This document shows, in pieces, positions 27,744-35,146 of a DNA stretch of 64,000 nucleotides. The position numbers were made by a program, and so were the translations under genes. Origin of the DNA: an uncultured Ruminococcus sp. (GTDB taxonomy: Bacteria > Bacillota > Clostridia > Oscillospirales > CAG-272); assembly GCA_902795355.1 (NCBI GenBank), contig CADBKZ010000006.1, positions 148,496-212,495 on the forward strand, given 5' to 3'. The stretch's first letter is position 1, and each line of letters opens with the position of its first letter. The notes under the pieces were generated by a model. It saw only the letters and a list, made by a program, of their open reading frames with translations. It was not told the DNA's origin and did not search any database.

Positions 27744-28685
27744 ATGATCATCAAAGCAGTCAAATTCAGAAAAGACGGGTTCTACACGCAGCCGTTTGTC
27801 TTCGGCGGAACAGAGGGCATGGAAAAGTTCGATCGGAACATCCGGTATCGCGGAAGCCTGCAAAACTACCTGATCGACACGGGCGACGAGGTAATTCTGG
27901 TGGACACCGGACTCCCCGCCGGAACGCCGGAAGAAAAGCCGGATGAAAACAGCCTCGGATATACGGGCAAGGATATTTGCAGCTACATGGAAGCGTTTGC
28001 CACGCTCGGCTACAAACCCGAACAGGTCACAAAAATACTCCTTACGCACAAGCACTCCGACCATTCGGGAGAATTGAGGTCTTTCCCGAACGCGAAAATT
28101 TACGTCAACGCGGACGAACTGTCCGCCGCGGAACTGCAAGGGATCCCGAATCTCGTCCCCGTAACCTTTACGGACGGCGCGTATGAGAATTTCCCCGAAA
28201 GCCAGAAGATCCGCGATGGGGTCACCTTCATCAAGGCAAAGGGCCACACCAACGGAAACAGCCTTGTAATTGTGGAAAAAGACGGCCTGTTCTATATGAT
28301 CCACGGCGACATTACCTATGTGGACGAAGCCCTGTACGAAAACAAACTTTCGGTGGTATACGACGATATGTCCGCGGCAAGAGCCACGCTCGACCGCGTG
28401 CGCGAATTTGTCCGCAACCATCCAACCGTTTATTGCGGAACGCATACGCCGCAGGGATACGAAAATCTGGAAGCGAACCGCGTAATGGATCTGGACCATC
28501 CGGTGGAAACCGTTCTTGCCGAAGTGAATTTTGCGGAACAAACGGCAACGGGCAAATACGTTTGCTCGATCTGCGGATACGTGTATGATCCGGCGGAACA
28601 CGACGGCGTTGCGTTTGAGGACCTGCCCGACGATTGGCGCTGCCCCAGATGCAAACAGCCCAAAGAAAAATTCAATCCGGCATAA
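27744..28685 (+). CDS. Metallo-beta-lactamase-fold hydrolase fused to rubredoxin
   Basis: A 313-residue fusion. Residues about 1-265 are a metallo-beta-lactamase fold ([43 protein letters not shown]) with an HxHxDH metal site. Residues about 268-313 are a complete rubredoxin ([10 protein letters not shown], then [11 protein letters not shown]), which binds one Fe(Cys)4. It differs from flavodiiron proteins because no flavodoxin domain is attached; a separate flavodoxin gene is in the operon. It may be an oxygen- or peroxide-scavenging or electron-transfer enzyme. It starts four bases after the MarR gene. Confidence 0.85.
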   Translation: MIIKAVKFRKDGFYTQPFVFGGTEGMEKFDRNIRYRGSLQNYLIDTGDEVILVDTGLPAGTPEEKPDENSLGYTGKDICSYMEAFATLGYKPEQVTKILLTHKHSDHSGELRSFPNAKIYVNADELSAAELQGIPNLVPVTFTDGAYENFPESQKIRDGVTFIKAKGHTNGNSLVIVEKDGLFYMIHGDITYVDEALYENKLSVVYDDMSAARATLDRVREFVRNHPTVYCGTHTPQGYENLEANRVMDLDHPVETVLAEVNFAEQTATGKYVCSICGYVYDPAEHDGVAFEDLPDDWRCPRCKQPKEKFNPA

Positions 28686-28721
28686 AAACAAAAATATATA
28701 AAACAAAAAAGGAGACAAAAA

Positions 28722-29170
28722 ATGAAAAAACAGAACTCTTGAAAGAATTTGCAAAAGGCTGGTTCGGCAATTCGCAGCAACACTCCATTCACGCGCAGCT
28801 TCTGAAACAAAGGGGCTTCGGGAAACTCGGCGACAAGATTATGGCGGAATCCGACGAGGAATGGGAAGAAGCCAAAAAGGTCAACGCCCGCTTGATTGAG
28901 CTTGGAGAAACCCCCGTTGTTGCAATTCAGGAATATCCCGTTATCACCGACATCAGAGAGATGCTCGCATACGATTGCAAGGACAGCGAAGAAGCCCTCC
29001 CCATGATGAGCAAGTCGCTCGCTTTGTTTGACGACGATTATGTGTCCAAAAACATGATCCAGCAATTCATCGTGGACGAACAAGAACATTACAATTGGGT
29101 AAAACAACACCTGAACCTGATTCAGGAAATCGGATACGAGAACTATCTGATCGAGCAATTGGGGGAATAA
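28722..29170 (+). pseudogene. Ferritin-like di-iron protein, frameshifted at its start
   Basis: Bases 28739-29170 encode a ferritin/bacterioferritin-like four-helix protein (QQHSIHAQLLKQRGFG, and VDEQEHYNWVKQHL with the Glu-x-x-His of a di-iron site). The ATG at 28722 has a perfect ribosome site (AAGGAGA) but its frame stops after six codons. Adding one A to the six-A run after ATG gives MKKTELLKEFAKGW and joins the frames. So either the run lost one A, or it is a sequencing error, or the gene is switched by slippage. A TTG at 28739 has no ribosome site. The product probably stores iron or scavenges peroxide. Confidence 0.65.
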
Positions 29171-29174
29171 GACC

Positions 29175-29360
29175 ATGGCAAACGAAAAAGAATTGATTTT
29201 GGACGCTATGAAAAAAGCGGGCGAACCGGTCAGCGCGGGAAAAGTTTCGGAGCTTACCGGACTTGACAGAAAAACGGTTGACAAGGCCTTTGCAGAAATG
29301 AAAAAAGACGGCTCGATCGTCTCCCCTGTCAGATGCAAGTGGGAGCCTGCCGCGAAATAA
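29175..29360 (+). CDS. Small winged-helix protein (61 residues)
   Basis: A 61-residue protein with a helix-turn-helix pattern (AGKVSELTGLDRKTVDKAFAE) and a short wing (SIVSPVRCKWEP). It starts four bases after the ferritin-like gene and sits in the oxidative-stress operon. Such small winged-helix proteins occur next to rubredoxin and rubrerythrin genes in Clostridia. It may bind DNA or a protein partner. One Cys near the C-terminus. Confidence 0.68.
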   Translation: MANEKELILDAMKKAGEPVSAGKVSELTGLDRKTVDKAFAEMKKDGSIVSPVRCKWEPAAK

Positions 29361-29405
29361 CATATAAAATTACAAATTAAAAAGCATAAAAAAGGAGATC
29401 AGGCC

Positions 29406-29822
29406 ATGAAAATCGCGATCCGGTATTTCACCAAATCCAAAAAAGGAAACACCAAAAAACTTGCGGACGCCGTTGCCGCCGCCGTTTCTGCGGAAGCGAT
29501 TGACGTTTCGGTCGATCTTGCCGAAAAGGTGGATCGGTTGTTCCTCGTCAACGCCATGTACGCCGCAAATATCGACAAAGAGGTAAAAGAGTTTCTCGCA
29601 AGGAACAAGGAAAAAATCGGCGAGGTCGTCAATCTGAACACCTCTGCCTCGGGCAAATCGACATGGAAAACCGTTCGGAAAACGACCGACGCGCTCGGAA
29701 TCGCTTTGAACGAAAAAGAATTTCACTGCGCCGGTTCGTGGATCTTCATCAACAAAGGCCGCCCCACCGAGGAAGATCTTGCCCGCGCGGGCGCGTTTGC
29801 GGCTTCCATGGTCGGCGAATAA
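29406..29822 (+). CDS. Flavodoxin-like protein
   Basis: A 138-residue FMN-binding protein of the flavodoxin fold. FTKSKKGNTKKLADAV is the phosphate-binding loop (T-x-x-x-G-N-T). A Gly-rich end segment and AGSWIFINKG complete the fold. It could pass electrons to the rubredoxin domain two genes upstream, which would rebuild a flavodiiron-type electron path from separate proteins; that is inference. Strong AAAAAGGAGAT site. It is the last gene of the operon before a separate thioredoxin promoter. Confidence 0.78.
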   Translation: MKIAIRYFTKSKKGNTKKLADAVAAAVSAEAIDVSVDLAEKVDRLFLVNAMYAANIDKEVKEFLARNKEKIGEVVNLNTSASGKSTWKTVRKTTDALGIALNEKEFHCAGSWIFINKGRPTEEDLARAGAFAASMVGE

Positions 29823-29851
29823 AAAAATTCCGCCGTTTTCCGTATGATTCT

Positions 29852-29880
29852 TGACATTTCGGGAAATCTATGGTAGAATA
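29852..29880 (+). promoter_or_regulatory. Promoter of the thioredoxin gene
   Basis: TTGACA (29852-29857), a 17-bp spacer and TAGAAT (29875-29880). Confidence 0.82.
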
Positions 29881-29923
29881 AAGTATCAACCGCCGCAAAG
29901 GCGGGCAAAGGAGGTCGGTCAAT

Positions 29924-30232
29924 ATGGCGGAAATCAAAATTACCGCGGAAAACTTCGACGAGGAAGTGCTCGGCTCGGATATTCCCGTTCTCGTGGACTT
30001 CTGGGCGCAATGGTGCGGTCCCTGCCGCATGCTCTCCCCCATTCTTCAAACGATTGACGAAGAGCAGGCGGGCAAACTGAAAATCGGCAAAATCAATGTG
30101 GATGAAGAACCTGCGTTGGCTTCCCGTTTCGGCATTATGAACATTCCCACGCTGTTGGTATTCAAGAACGGCGAAATTACGGCAAAATCGGTTGGTTTTC
30201 AGCTGAAAGAGAAGATCGAAGCGTTGCTCTGA
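29924..30232 (+). CDS. trxA: Thioredoxin
   Basis: A 102-residue thioredoxin with the active site WCGPC, preceded by VLVDFWAQ, and the cis-Pro loop [11 protein letters not shown]. It reduces protein disulfides in the cytoplasm; its reductase is not in the window. It has its own consensus promoter and the site AAAGGAGGT. Between redox genes on both sides it clearly belongs to the stress block. Confidence 0.95.
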   Translation: MAEIKITAENFDEEVLGSDIPVLVDFWAQWCGPCRMLSPILQTIDEEQAGKLKIGKINVDEEPALASRFGIMNIPTLLVFKNGEITAKSVGFQLKEKIEALL

Positions 30233-30280
30233 ACGGTCGAAAACTTCATATTTCGCACATACGGGGCGCAAATTTTCCCC

Positions 30281-30342
30281 AATTCTCTCCTTTCTCGGCA
30301 GGTACATCGCAATTTGCGATTCTGTTGAAAAAGGAGAGAATT
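30281..30342 (+). promoter_or_regulatory. Inverted repeat that can sequester the rubrerythrin ribosome site
   Basis: AATTCTCTCCTTT (30281-30293) is the exact reverse complement of AAAGGAGAGAATT (30330-30342), with a 36-nt loop. The second arm contains the Shine-Dalgarno sequence of the gene at 30346, so pairing would hide it. Confidence 0.65.
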
Positions 30343-30345
30343 TTT

Positions 30346-30990
30346 ATGAAACAGCAAGGCCAGAACGAAACGCAGAACGGAACGGAAATTCCCATGGGAG
30401 AGGACGTGGTTTTTTCGGTCTGCTCCCCCGACGGAAAGCAACTGAACATTCCCGCCAACCGCTATGCCGGAACCAACACCGAAAAAGCCCTGCTCGCCGC
30501 GTTTGCCGCCGAATCGCAGGCGAGAAACAAGTACACCTTTTATTCCTACAAAGCAAAGGAAGAGGGCTACGAGCAGATCGCCGACCTGTTCCTGACAACC
30601 GCCGACAACGAGCGCGAACACGCCGAAATGTGGTTTAAGGAACTGAACGCCAACGCAACCACCGAAAAAAATCTGACAGCGGCGGCCGACAGCGAAAACT
30701 ACGAATGGAACGACATGTACGAAGAATTTGCGGCAACTGCCGAGCGCGACGGCTTTCCCGATCTTGCGCAGAAGTTCCGCGATGTGGGCGAAATTGAAAA
30801 GCGGCATGAAGAACGTTACCGCGCCCTGCTCCGCAATGTGGAAACCGCGCAGGTGTTCGAGCGCAGCGAGGTTAAGGTTTGGGAATGCCGGAGCTGCGGC
30901 CATATCGTAACCGGAACCAAAGCCCCCGAAACCTGCCCCGTTTGCGGCTACCGGCAGGCCTATTTCCAACTCCACGCCGACAATTATTGA
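30346..30990 (+). CDS. Rubrerythrin
   Basis: A 214-residue rubrerythrin, which reduces peroxide in anaerobes. The ferritin-like di-iron domain ([39 protein letters not shown]) is followed by a C-terminal rubredoxin-like site (CRSCGH, CPVCGY). A 45-residue leader before the di-iron domain is longer than usual. The ATG at 30346 has AAGGAGAG upstream, which lies in a 13-bp inverted repeat. Physiological electrons may come from the rubredoxin and flavodoxin encoded just upstream. Confidence 0.92.
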   Translation: MKQQGQNETQNGTEIPMGEDVVFSVCSPDGKQLNIPANRYAGTNTEKALLAAFAAESQARNKYTFYSYKAKEEGYEQIADLFLTTADNEREHAEMWFKELNANATTEKNLTAAADSENYEWNDMYEEFAATAERDGFPDLAQKFRDVGEIEKRHEERYRALLRNVETAQVFERSEVKVWECRSCGHIVTGTKAPETCPVCGYRQAYFQLHADNY

Positions 30991-31002
30991 CCCGTTCCCA
31001 AG

Positions 31003-31036
31003 AAAAAGGACGCTTTTCAGCGTCCTTTTTTTCTGA
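31003..31036. terminator. Terminator between rubrerythrin and MATE genes
   Basis: A 12-bp stem (31003-31014 with 31019-31030), T-run on the plus strand and A-rich start giving U-tract on the minus strand. Confidence 0.85.
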
Positions 31037-31069
31037 AAATTTGCGGTGCGTGTATGCGAAAATCGGTTT

Positions 31070-32470
31070 TTATTGCGTTTTTGCGGCCCGCAGCTGCCGG
31101 TAGGTTGCGGCAATGATTCCGGCGGAAACGATCGCGGTCAAAAAATCCGATACGGGCATCGACCACAAAACGCCGTCCAGCCCCCAAAACAGCGGCAGGA
31201 GAAGCGCAAAACCAACGCCGAACACAATTTCCCGAACCATGGAAAGCGCGGTGGAAGCAAAGGCTTTTCCCATGGCCTGCAAAAAAATGAACGTGGCTTT
31301 GTTCACGCATGCGAAAATCATCATGCAAAGGTATATGCGGAACGCCTTCAAGGCAAATTCGGTGTAGTAAACACTCTCGTTCGCCGCGCCGAAAATTCCG
31401 ATCAGGAAGCGCGGGAACGCTTCCACAACCAAAAGCGCGGCCGCGCCCACCGCCGCTTCCGCAATCAACAACCGCGTAAAGAGCGAACGCACGCGGTCGG
31501 GGCGTCCCGCACCCATGTTATACCCAACAAGGGGGATGCACCCCGCCGCCATTCCCACCACCACGGAAATCACGATCTGGAAAAACTTCATCACGATCCC
31601 CACCACGGCCATCGGGATTTGCGCGTATTCCTCGCGGCCGAAAATTTCGTCGCGCGCGCCGTATTTGCGGATCATGTTGTTAATGGCCGCCATGGCCGCC
31701 ACCAGCGAGATCTGCGAGAGAAAACTGCAAATGCCGAGCGCGAGCATCCGGCGGATGATCCGCCCGTTCGGCAGAAACGCTCCCCGCCCCATGCGAACGC
31801 TTTTGATGTGGAACAGATACCACACCGCCAACGCCGCCGTTAACACCTGCCCGATTACGGTTGCAACCGCGGCCCCCATCATGCCCCAGCGGAACGCGTA
31901 GATAAAAACGGGGTCAAGGATCAGGTTTGCCGCCGCGCCCGCAAGCGTGGAAGCCATGGCAAACCGCGGGCTTCCGTCCGCGCGGATCACGGGGTTCATC
32001 GCCTGCCCGAACAGATAAAACGGCACGCCGAGCGCGATATAAAAGAAGTATTCGCGCGAGAGGCGAAACGTTTCGTCGTTCACGGTTCCGCCGAACACGG
32101 TGATCAGCGGCGTCTGCAAGGCGAGATAAACGCCGCCGAGCAACACCCCGCAAAGCGCGGAGAGCCAAACTGCGTTTCCAAACGCGCGTTCGGCGTCGTC
32201 GGTCTTTCCCGAGCCGAGGCATCCGCTCACCAGCGCACAACAGCCGTCCCCGATGCAAACAGCAATCGCCAGCGCGATCACCGTCAGCGGAAAGACGACC
32301 GTGTTTGCGGCGTTTCCGTAGGACCCGAGGTAGGTCGCATTTGCAATGAAAATCTGATCGACGATGTTATACAGCGCGCCGACCAACAAAGAGATGATGC
32401 AGGGAACGGCGTATTTCCGCATCAATCGGCCGATCTTTTCCTCGGCAAGATAGGTTTGTGTTGATTCCAC
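31070..32470 (-). CDS. MATE-family multidrug exporter
   Basis: A 466-residue membrane protein with about 12 hydrophobic helices (for example ISLLVGALYNIVDQIFIA, VVFPLTVIALAIAVCIGDG, GVPFYLFGQAMNPVIRADG), typical of MepA/NorM-like cation-coupled drug exporters. The start is GTG at 32470 with AGGGTG upstream. It has a perfect sigma-70-type promoter but a strong terminator hairpin lies between promoter and start, so expression probably depends on attenuation. An HxlR regulator is encoded further away, divergent from the ACGX locus, with no clear link. Confidence 0.9.
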   Translation of the reverse strand: MESTQTYLAEEKIGRLMRKYAVPCIISLLVGALYNIVDQIFIANATYLGSYGNAANTVVFPLTVIALAIAVCIGDGCCALVSGCLGSGKTDDAERAFGNAVWLSALCGVLLGGVYLALQTPLITVFGGTVNDETFRLSREYFFYIALGVPFYLFGQAMNPVIRADGSPRFAMASTLAGAAANLILDPVFIYAFRWGMMGAAVATVIGQVLTAALAVWYLFHIKSVRMGRGAFLPNGRIIRRMLALGICSFLSQISLVAAMAAINNMIRKYGARDEIFGREEYAQIPMAVVGIVMKFFQIVISVVVGMAAGCIPLVGYNMGAGRPDRVRSLFTRLLIAEAAVGAAALLVVEAFPRFLIGIFGAANESVYYTEFALKAFRIYLCMMIFACVNKATFIFLQAMGKAFASTALSMVREIVFGVGFALLLPLFWGLDGVLWSMPVSDFLTAIVSAGIIAATYRQLRAAKTQ

Positions 32471-32506
32471 TTTGATTCACCCTGTTGAAAAAATTTGCAA
32501 AAAAAG

Positions 32507-32537
32507 AATGCGTAAGTCCCGTTCGGACTTACGCATT
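32507..32537 (-). promoter_or_regulatory. Leader terminator (attenuator) of the MATE gene
   Basis: A 13-bp perfect stem (AATGCGTAAGTCC with GGACTTACGCATT, 5-nt loop). On the minus strand it is followed by a run of T residues, between the promoter at 32559-32587 and the GTG at 32470. A short ATG frame (MLSSRK...) starts just before it. Confidence 0.7.
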
Positions 32538-32558
32538 TTCTGCTGCTCAACATGGTTG

Positions 32559-32587
32559 ATTATACCACTTTCGGGGCGATTTGTCAA
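32559..32587 (-). promoter_or_regulatory. Perfect consensus promoter of the MATE gene
   Basis: On the minus strand TTGACA (complement of 32582-32587), a 17-bp spacer and TATAAT (complement of 32559-32564). Confidence 0.85.
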
Positions 32588-32682
32588 GCGAAAATCGCAA
32601 AACTTTTTCGGAACGGATTAAAAACCACCCGCGTCGGCAACAATGAAAGCAGCCCGAAATATCGAAAACACGAGGTGCGAAT

Positions 32683-34188
32683 ATGGCGAAAATTCTGATT
32701 GTTGGCGGCGGGGTCTCCGGCCTTTCCGCCGGTATTTACGCGCAGCTGAACGGCTTGGAAGCAACCGTTTGCGAAAGCCGCGGAACGGCGGGCGGAAACC
32801 TGACGGGTTGGCGGCGCGGAGACTATTTCATTGACAATTGCGTTCACTGGCTCACGGGGACGCACCCCGAAACCGAAACCTACCGGATGTGGCGCGACCT
32901 CGGCGCGCTCGGGGACGGTAAAACCGTTCAAACGGAGTCGCTCTACACCTGCGAGCAAAACGGGCGTCGGCTTTCGCTTTGGCGGGATCTTTCGCGGCTG
33001 GAAGCCGACCTGCTCGCCCGCTCCCCGCGCGACGAGCGCGAGATCCGCTCGCTTCTCTCGGCGGTGCGCGGCGTTATCCGGTTTCTCGGGATCCGAAAAA
33101 CCGATTCCGGCGAGCCTGTGGGGCGGTTTGCCCTGCTCCGCGCCGTTCCCGCCCTGCTCCGATACCACCGCCTTTCCGTCGGAGACCTTGCCGACCGCTT
33201 TTACGACCCCTTGATCCGATCCTTTTTGAGCGGTTTTCTGGGGGATGATTTCGCGTCGCTCGCGCTGATCGCCGTTATGGCGACCTATTGCAGCGGCAAC
33301 GGCGATCTCCCGCGCGGCGGTTCGCTTGCCATGAGCGAACGAATGGCGGGGCGGTTGACCGACCTCGGCGGCAAACTGCTCCTCGGCAAAACGGTTTCGG
33401 AAATTTCCTGCGAAAACGGGCGCGCCGTGGCGGCCCTCTGCGCTGACGGAGAGCGGTTGGAAGCCGACTACGTGATTCTGACGGCCGACCCCGCCGTCCT
33501 GTTTCCGCGGCTTCTGCGTCGCCCCGTTCCGCGTTCCGTTGCCAAGTTCGGCGCCAAGGCCGGCGTGGGGCGTTTTTCGGCTTGGCATTGCGCGTTTGCC
33601 TGCGATCTTTCCGCGCTTCCGTTCCGCGGGGAATACGTTTTGCCGCTTTCCCCCGCCGATTGTGCGGAAACCGGATCCGACCGGATGATCCTGCGGGAAT
33701 TTTCCCATGAACCGTCCTTTGCCCCGCGCGGAAAAACGGTTCTGCAAACCATGGTGTTCTGCAACGAGCCGGCCGCCCGCGCTTTTATCGCGCTGCGCGA
33801 AACGCCCGACGTTTACCGCGAATACAAGCAACAGTTGGGAAGAACCGCGGAGCGGTTGATTGCCGAACGGTTTCCGACCTTGGCGGGGCGATTGACCTGC
33901 CTCGACGTTTGGACGCCGGCAACCTATCGCCGCTATACGTCGTCGGAAATCGGGTCTTTCATGGGGTACGCGCTCCCGCCGCGCATCATTCCGCGCCGAC
34001 TCCCCAATCGGGTCCCGGGGCTGCGCAACGTCGTTTTGGCAACGCAATGGCTCCACGCGCCCGGGGGCCTTCCGTTTGCCGCCGAGAGCGGCATGCAGGC
34101 CGTTTTAACGGTTCTGCGCGCCGAGCAACGCCAAAAGCGCGTCCCCGCGGAAGAACAGCCCTACCGCCCCGAAACCGTTTCCCCATAG
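32683..34188 (+). CDS. CrtI/phytoene-desaturase-like FAD oxidoreductase
   Basis: A 501-residue flavoprotein. The dinucleotide-binding motif ILIVGGGVSGLSAGIYAQ is followed by GGNLTGWRRGDYFIDNCVHW, as in the CrtI/retinol-saturase family. PRGGSLAMSERMAGRLTDLGG and the C-terminal ATQWLHAPGGLPFAAESG complete the FAD site. Members isomerise or saturate polyenes, but many clostridial ones act on unknown substrates; no other carotenoid gene is present, so I do not propose carotenoid synthesis. It starts with ATG after GAGGTG. It is divergent from the MATE gene. Confidence 0.85.
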   Translation: MAKILIVGGGVSGLSAGIYAQLNGLEATVCESRGTAGGNLTGWRRGDYFIDNCVHWLTGTHPETETYRMWRDLGALGDGKTVQTESLYTCEQNGRRLSLWRDLSRLEADLLARSPRDEREIRSLLSAVRGVIRFLGIRKTDSGEPVGRFALLRAVPALLRYHRLSVGDLADRFYDPLIRSFLSGFLGDDFASLALIAVMATYCSGNGDLPRGGSLAMSERMAGRLTDLGGKLLLGKTVSEISCENGRAVAALCADGERLEADYVILTADPAVLFPRLLRRPVPRSVAKFGAKAGVGRFSAWHCAFACDLSALPFRGEYVLPLSPADCAETGSDRMILREFSHEPSFAPRGKTVLQTMVFCNEPAARAFIALRETPDVYREYKQQLGRTAERLIAERFPTLAGRLTCLDVWTPATYRRYTSSEIGSFMGYALPPRIIPRRLPNRVPGLRNVVLATQWLHAPGGLPFAAESGMQAVLTVLRAEQRQKRVPAEEQPYRPETVSP

Positions 34189-34192
34189 CGAA

Positions 34193-34287
34193 AACGCAAG
34201 CGGCAGCAGTCCCCTCGCCGCTTGCGTTCCGGAACGCTTGCGCTATCATAAAAACAGCCCCCGACGGGATTTATTTGCCCGTCGGGG
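34193..34287. terminator. Two hairpins between convergent genes
   Basis: A 12-bp stem (34193-34204 with 34217-34228) and a 10-bp stem (CCCCGACGGG, 34259-34268, with 34278-34287). They separate the CrtI-like gene from the HxlR gene. U-tracts are short. Confidence 0.6.
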
Positions 34288-34295
34288 ACTTCTGT

Positions 34296-34625
34296 TCAAG
34301 TCAAGCGGGCTTTGTATTCTTTGCCCCATGTTTGCATCGCGTCAAGAATCGGGCGCATGGATTCCCCCAATTCCGAGAGTGCGTACTCCACGCGCGGCGG
34401 GACCTCGGGATATACAGTGCGGGTAATAATGCCGTCCGCTTCGAGCGACCGCAAGCTCTCTGTCAATACCTTTTGGCTGATACCGTCCAAGCTCTTGTGC
34501 AGTTCGTTGAACCGCCACGGGCGCGCGAGCAGATTCCGCAGGATCAACAGCTTCCATTTGTTTCCAATCAACTGAACGGTGGTGGCAACGGGGCAATCGG
34601 GCAATTCCTCTTTTGTTTTCATCAT
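34296..34625 (-). CDS. HxlR-family transcription regulator
   Basis: A 109-residue winged-helix regulator of the HxlR group. CPVATTVQLIGNKWKLLIL, RFNELHKSLDGISQKVL and RVEYALSELGES are its standard segments. The N-terminal CPV Cys is the residue that senses electrophiles or redox change in members such as HypR and YodB. It is divergent from the ACGX peptide gene, so that locus may be its target. Start ATG with TGGAGA upstream and its own TTGAAA/TATAAT promoter. Confidence 0.9.
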   Translation of the reverse strand: MMKTKEELPDCPVATTVQLIGNKWKLLILRNLLARPWRFNELHKSLDGISQKVLTESLRSLEADGIITRTVYPEVPPRVEYALSELGESMRPILDAMQTWGKEYKARLT

Positions 34626-34662
34626 ACGTCTCCATAAGTTTCTTTTTGAATGTTACATTCCG

Positions 34663-34691
34663 ATTATACCATAATACAGATGTTTTTTCAA
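34663..34691 (-). promoter_or_regulatory. Promoter of the HxlR gene
   Basis: On the minus strand TTGAAA (complement of 34686-34691), 17-bp spacer, TATAAT (complement of 34663-34668). Confidence 0.75.
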
Positions 34692-34751
34692 GTGGGAAAG
34701 CGCGTTTTCTCAATTTTTTTCAAAAAACGGCAGTTACAAAAAAGTGCGTAC

Positions 34752-34780
34752 TTGCAAAGATGAAAAAAGTTTGGTATGAT
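34752..34780 (+). promoter_or_regulatory. Promoter of the ACGX peptide gene
   Basis: TTGCAA (34752-34757), 17-bp spacer, TATGAT (34775-34780), 54 bp before the precursor start. Confidence 0.7.
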
Positions 34781-34834
34781 AAAAGCACAGAGCGCGGAAG
34801 CGACCTGAATTTCAGAAAAAGGAGAATGGTTCCC

Positions 34835-35062
34835 ATGGCACTTTCCGATCTTTACGCTTGGAGCGCGAAAGAAACCGCCGCCGCTTGCGGCGCTGCCTGC
34901 GGCGCGGCTGACAAGCCTGCTGAAAAGCCCGCTGCCTGCGGCGCGGCCGACAAGCCCGCTGAAAAGCCCGCCGCCTGCGGCGCGGCCGACAAGCCCGCTG
35001 AAAAGCCCGCCGAGAAACCTGCCGCTTGCGGTTCTGCCTGCGGCGCAGGGGATAAGCAATAA
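34835..35062 (+). CDS. ACGX-repeat RiPP precursor peptide
   Basis: A 75-residue peptide. A short leader (MALSDLYAWSAKETAA) is followed by a core with six ACG[A/S] motifs, each holding the only cysteines, separated by ADKPAEKPA spacers repeated three times. At DNA level the spacer units are near-identical 39-bp tandem repeats. This is the hallmark of ACGX-system precursors, known from comparative genomics to pair with a dedicated radical SAM/SPASM protein, which is the next gene. The ATG at 34835 has AAAGGAGA upstream; longer upstream frames lack support. Modification probably targets the Cys or its neighbours, but the product is not known. Confidence 0.85.
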   Translation: MALSDLYAWSAKETAAACGAACGAADKPAEKPAACGAADKPAEKPAACGAADKPAEKPAEKPAACGSACGAGDKQ

Positions 35063-35075
35063 CATCCCCGAAACG

Positions 35076-35114
35076 CACATCCGAAGAGAGCCTGTGCGGT
35101 TCCCTTCGGATGTG
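35076..35114 (+). terminator. Hairpin between precursor and maturase
   Basis: An 11-bp perfect stem (CACATCCGAAG with CTTCGGATGTG, 17-nt loop) without a U-tract. It may reduce readthrough so the precursor exceeds the maturase. Confidence 0.5.
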
Positions 35115-35146
35115 TCCGTTGAAAAAACAGTAATGTTGAGGTTTTT

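Noticed and set aside
34613-34834. Longer start for the ACGX precursor
   Set aside because: The extended frame crosses the promoter at 34752-34780 and has no ribosome site; the internal ATG at 34835 has one.
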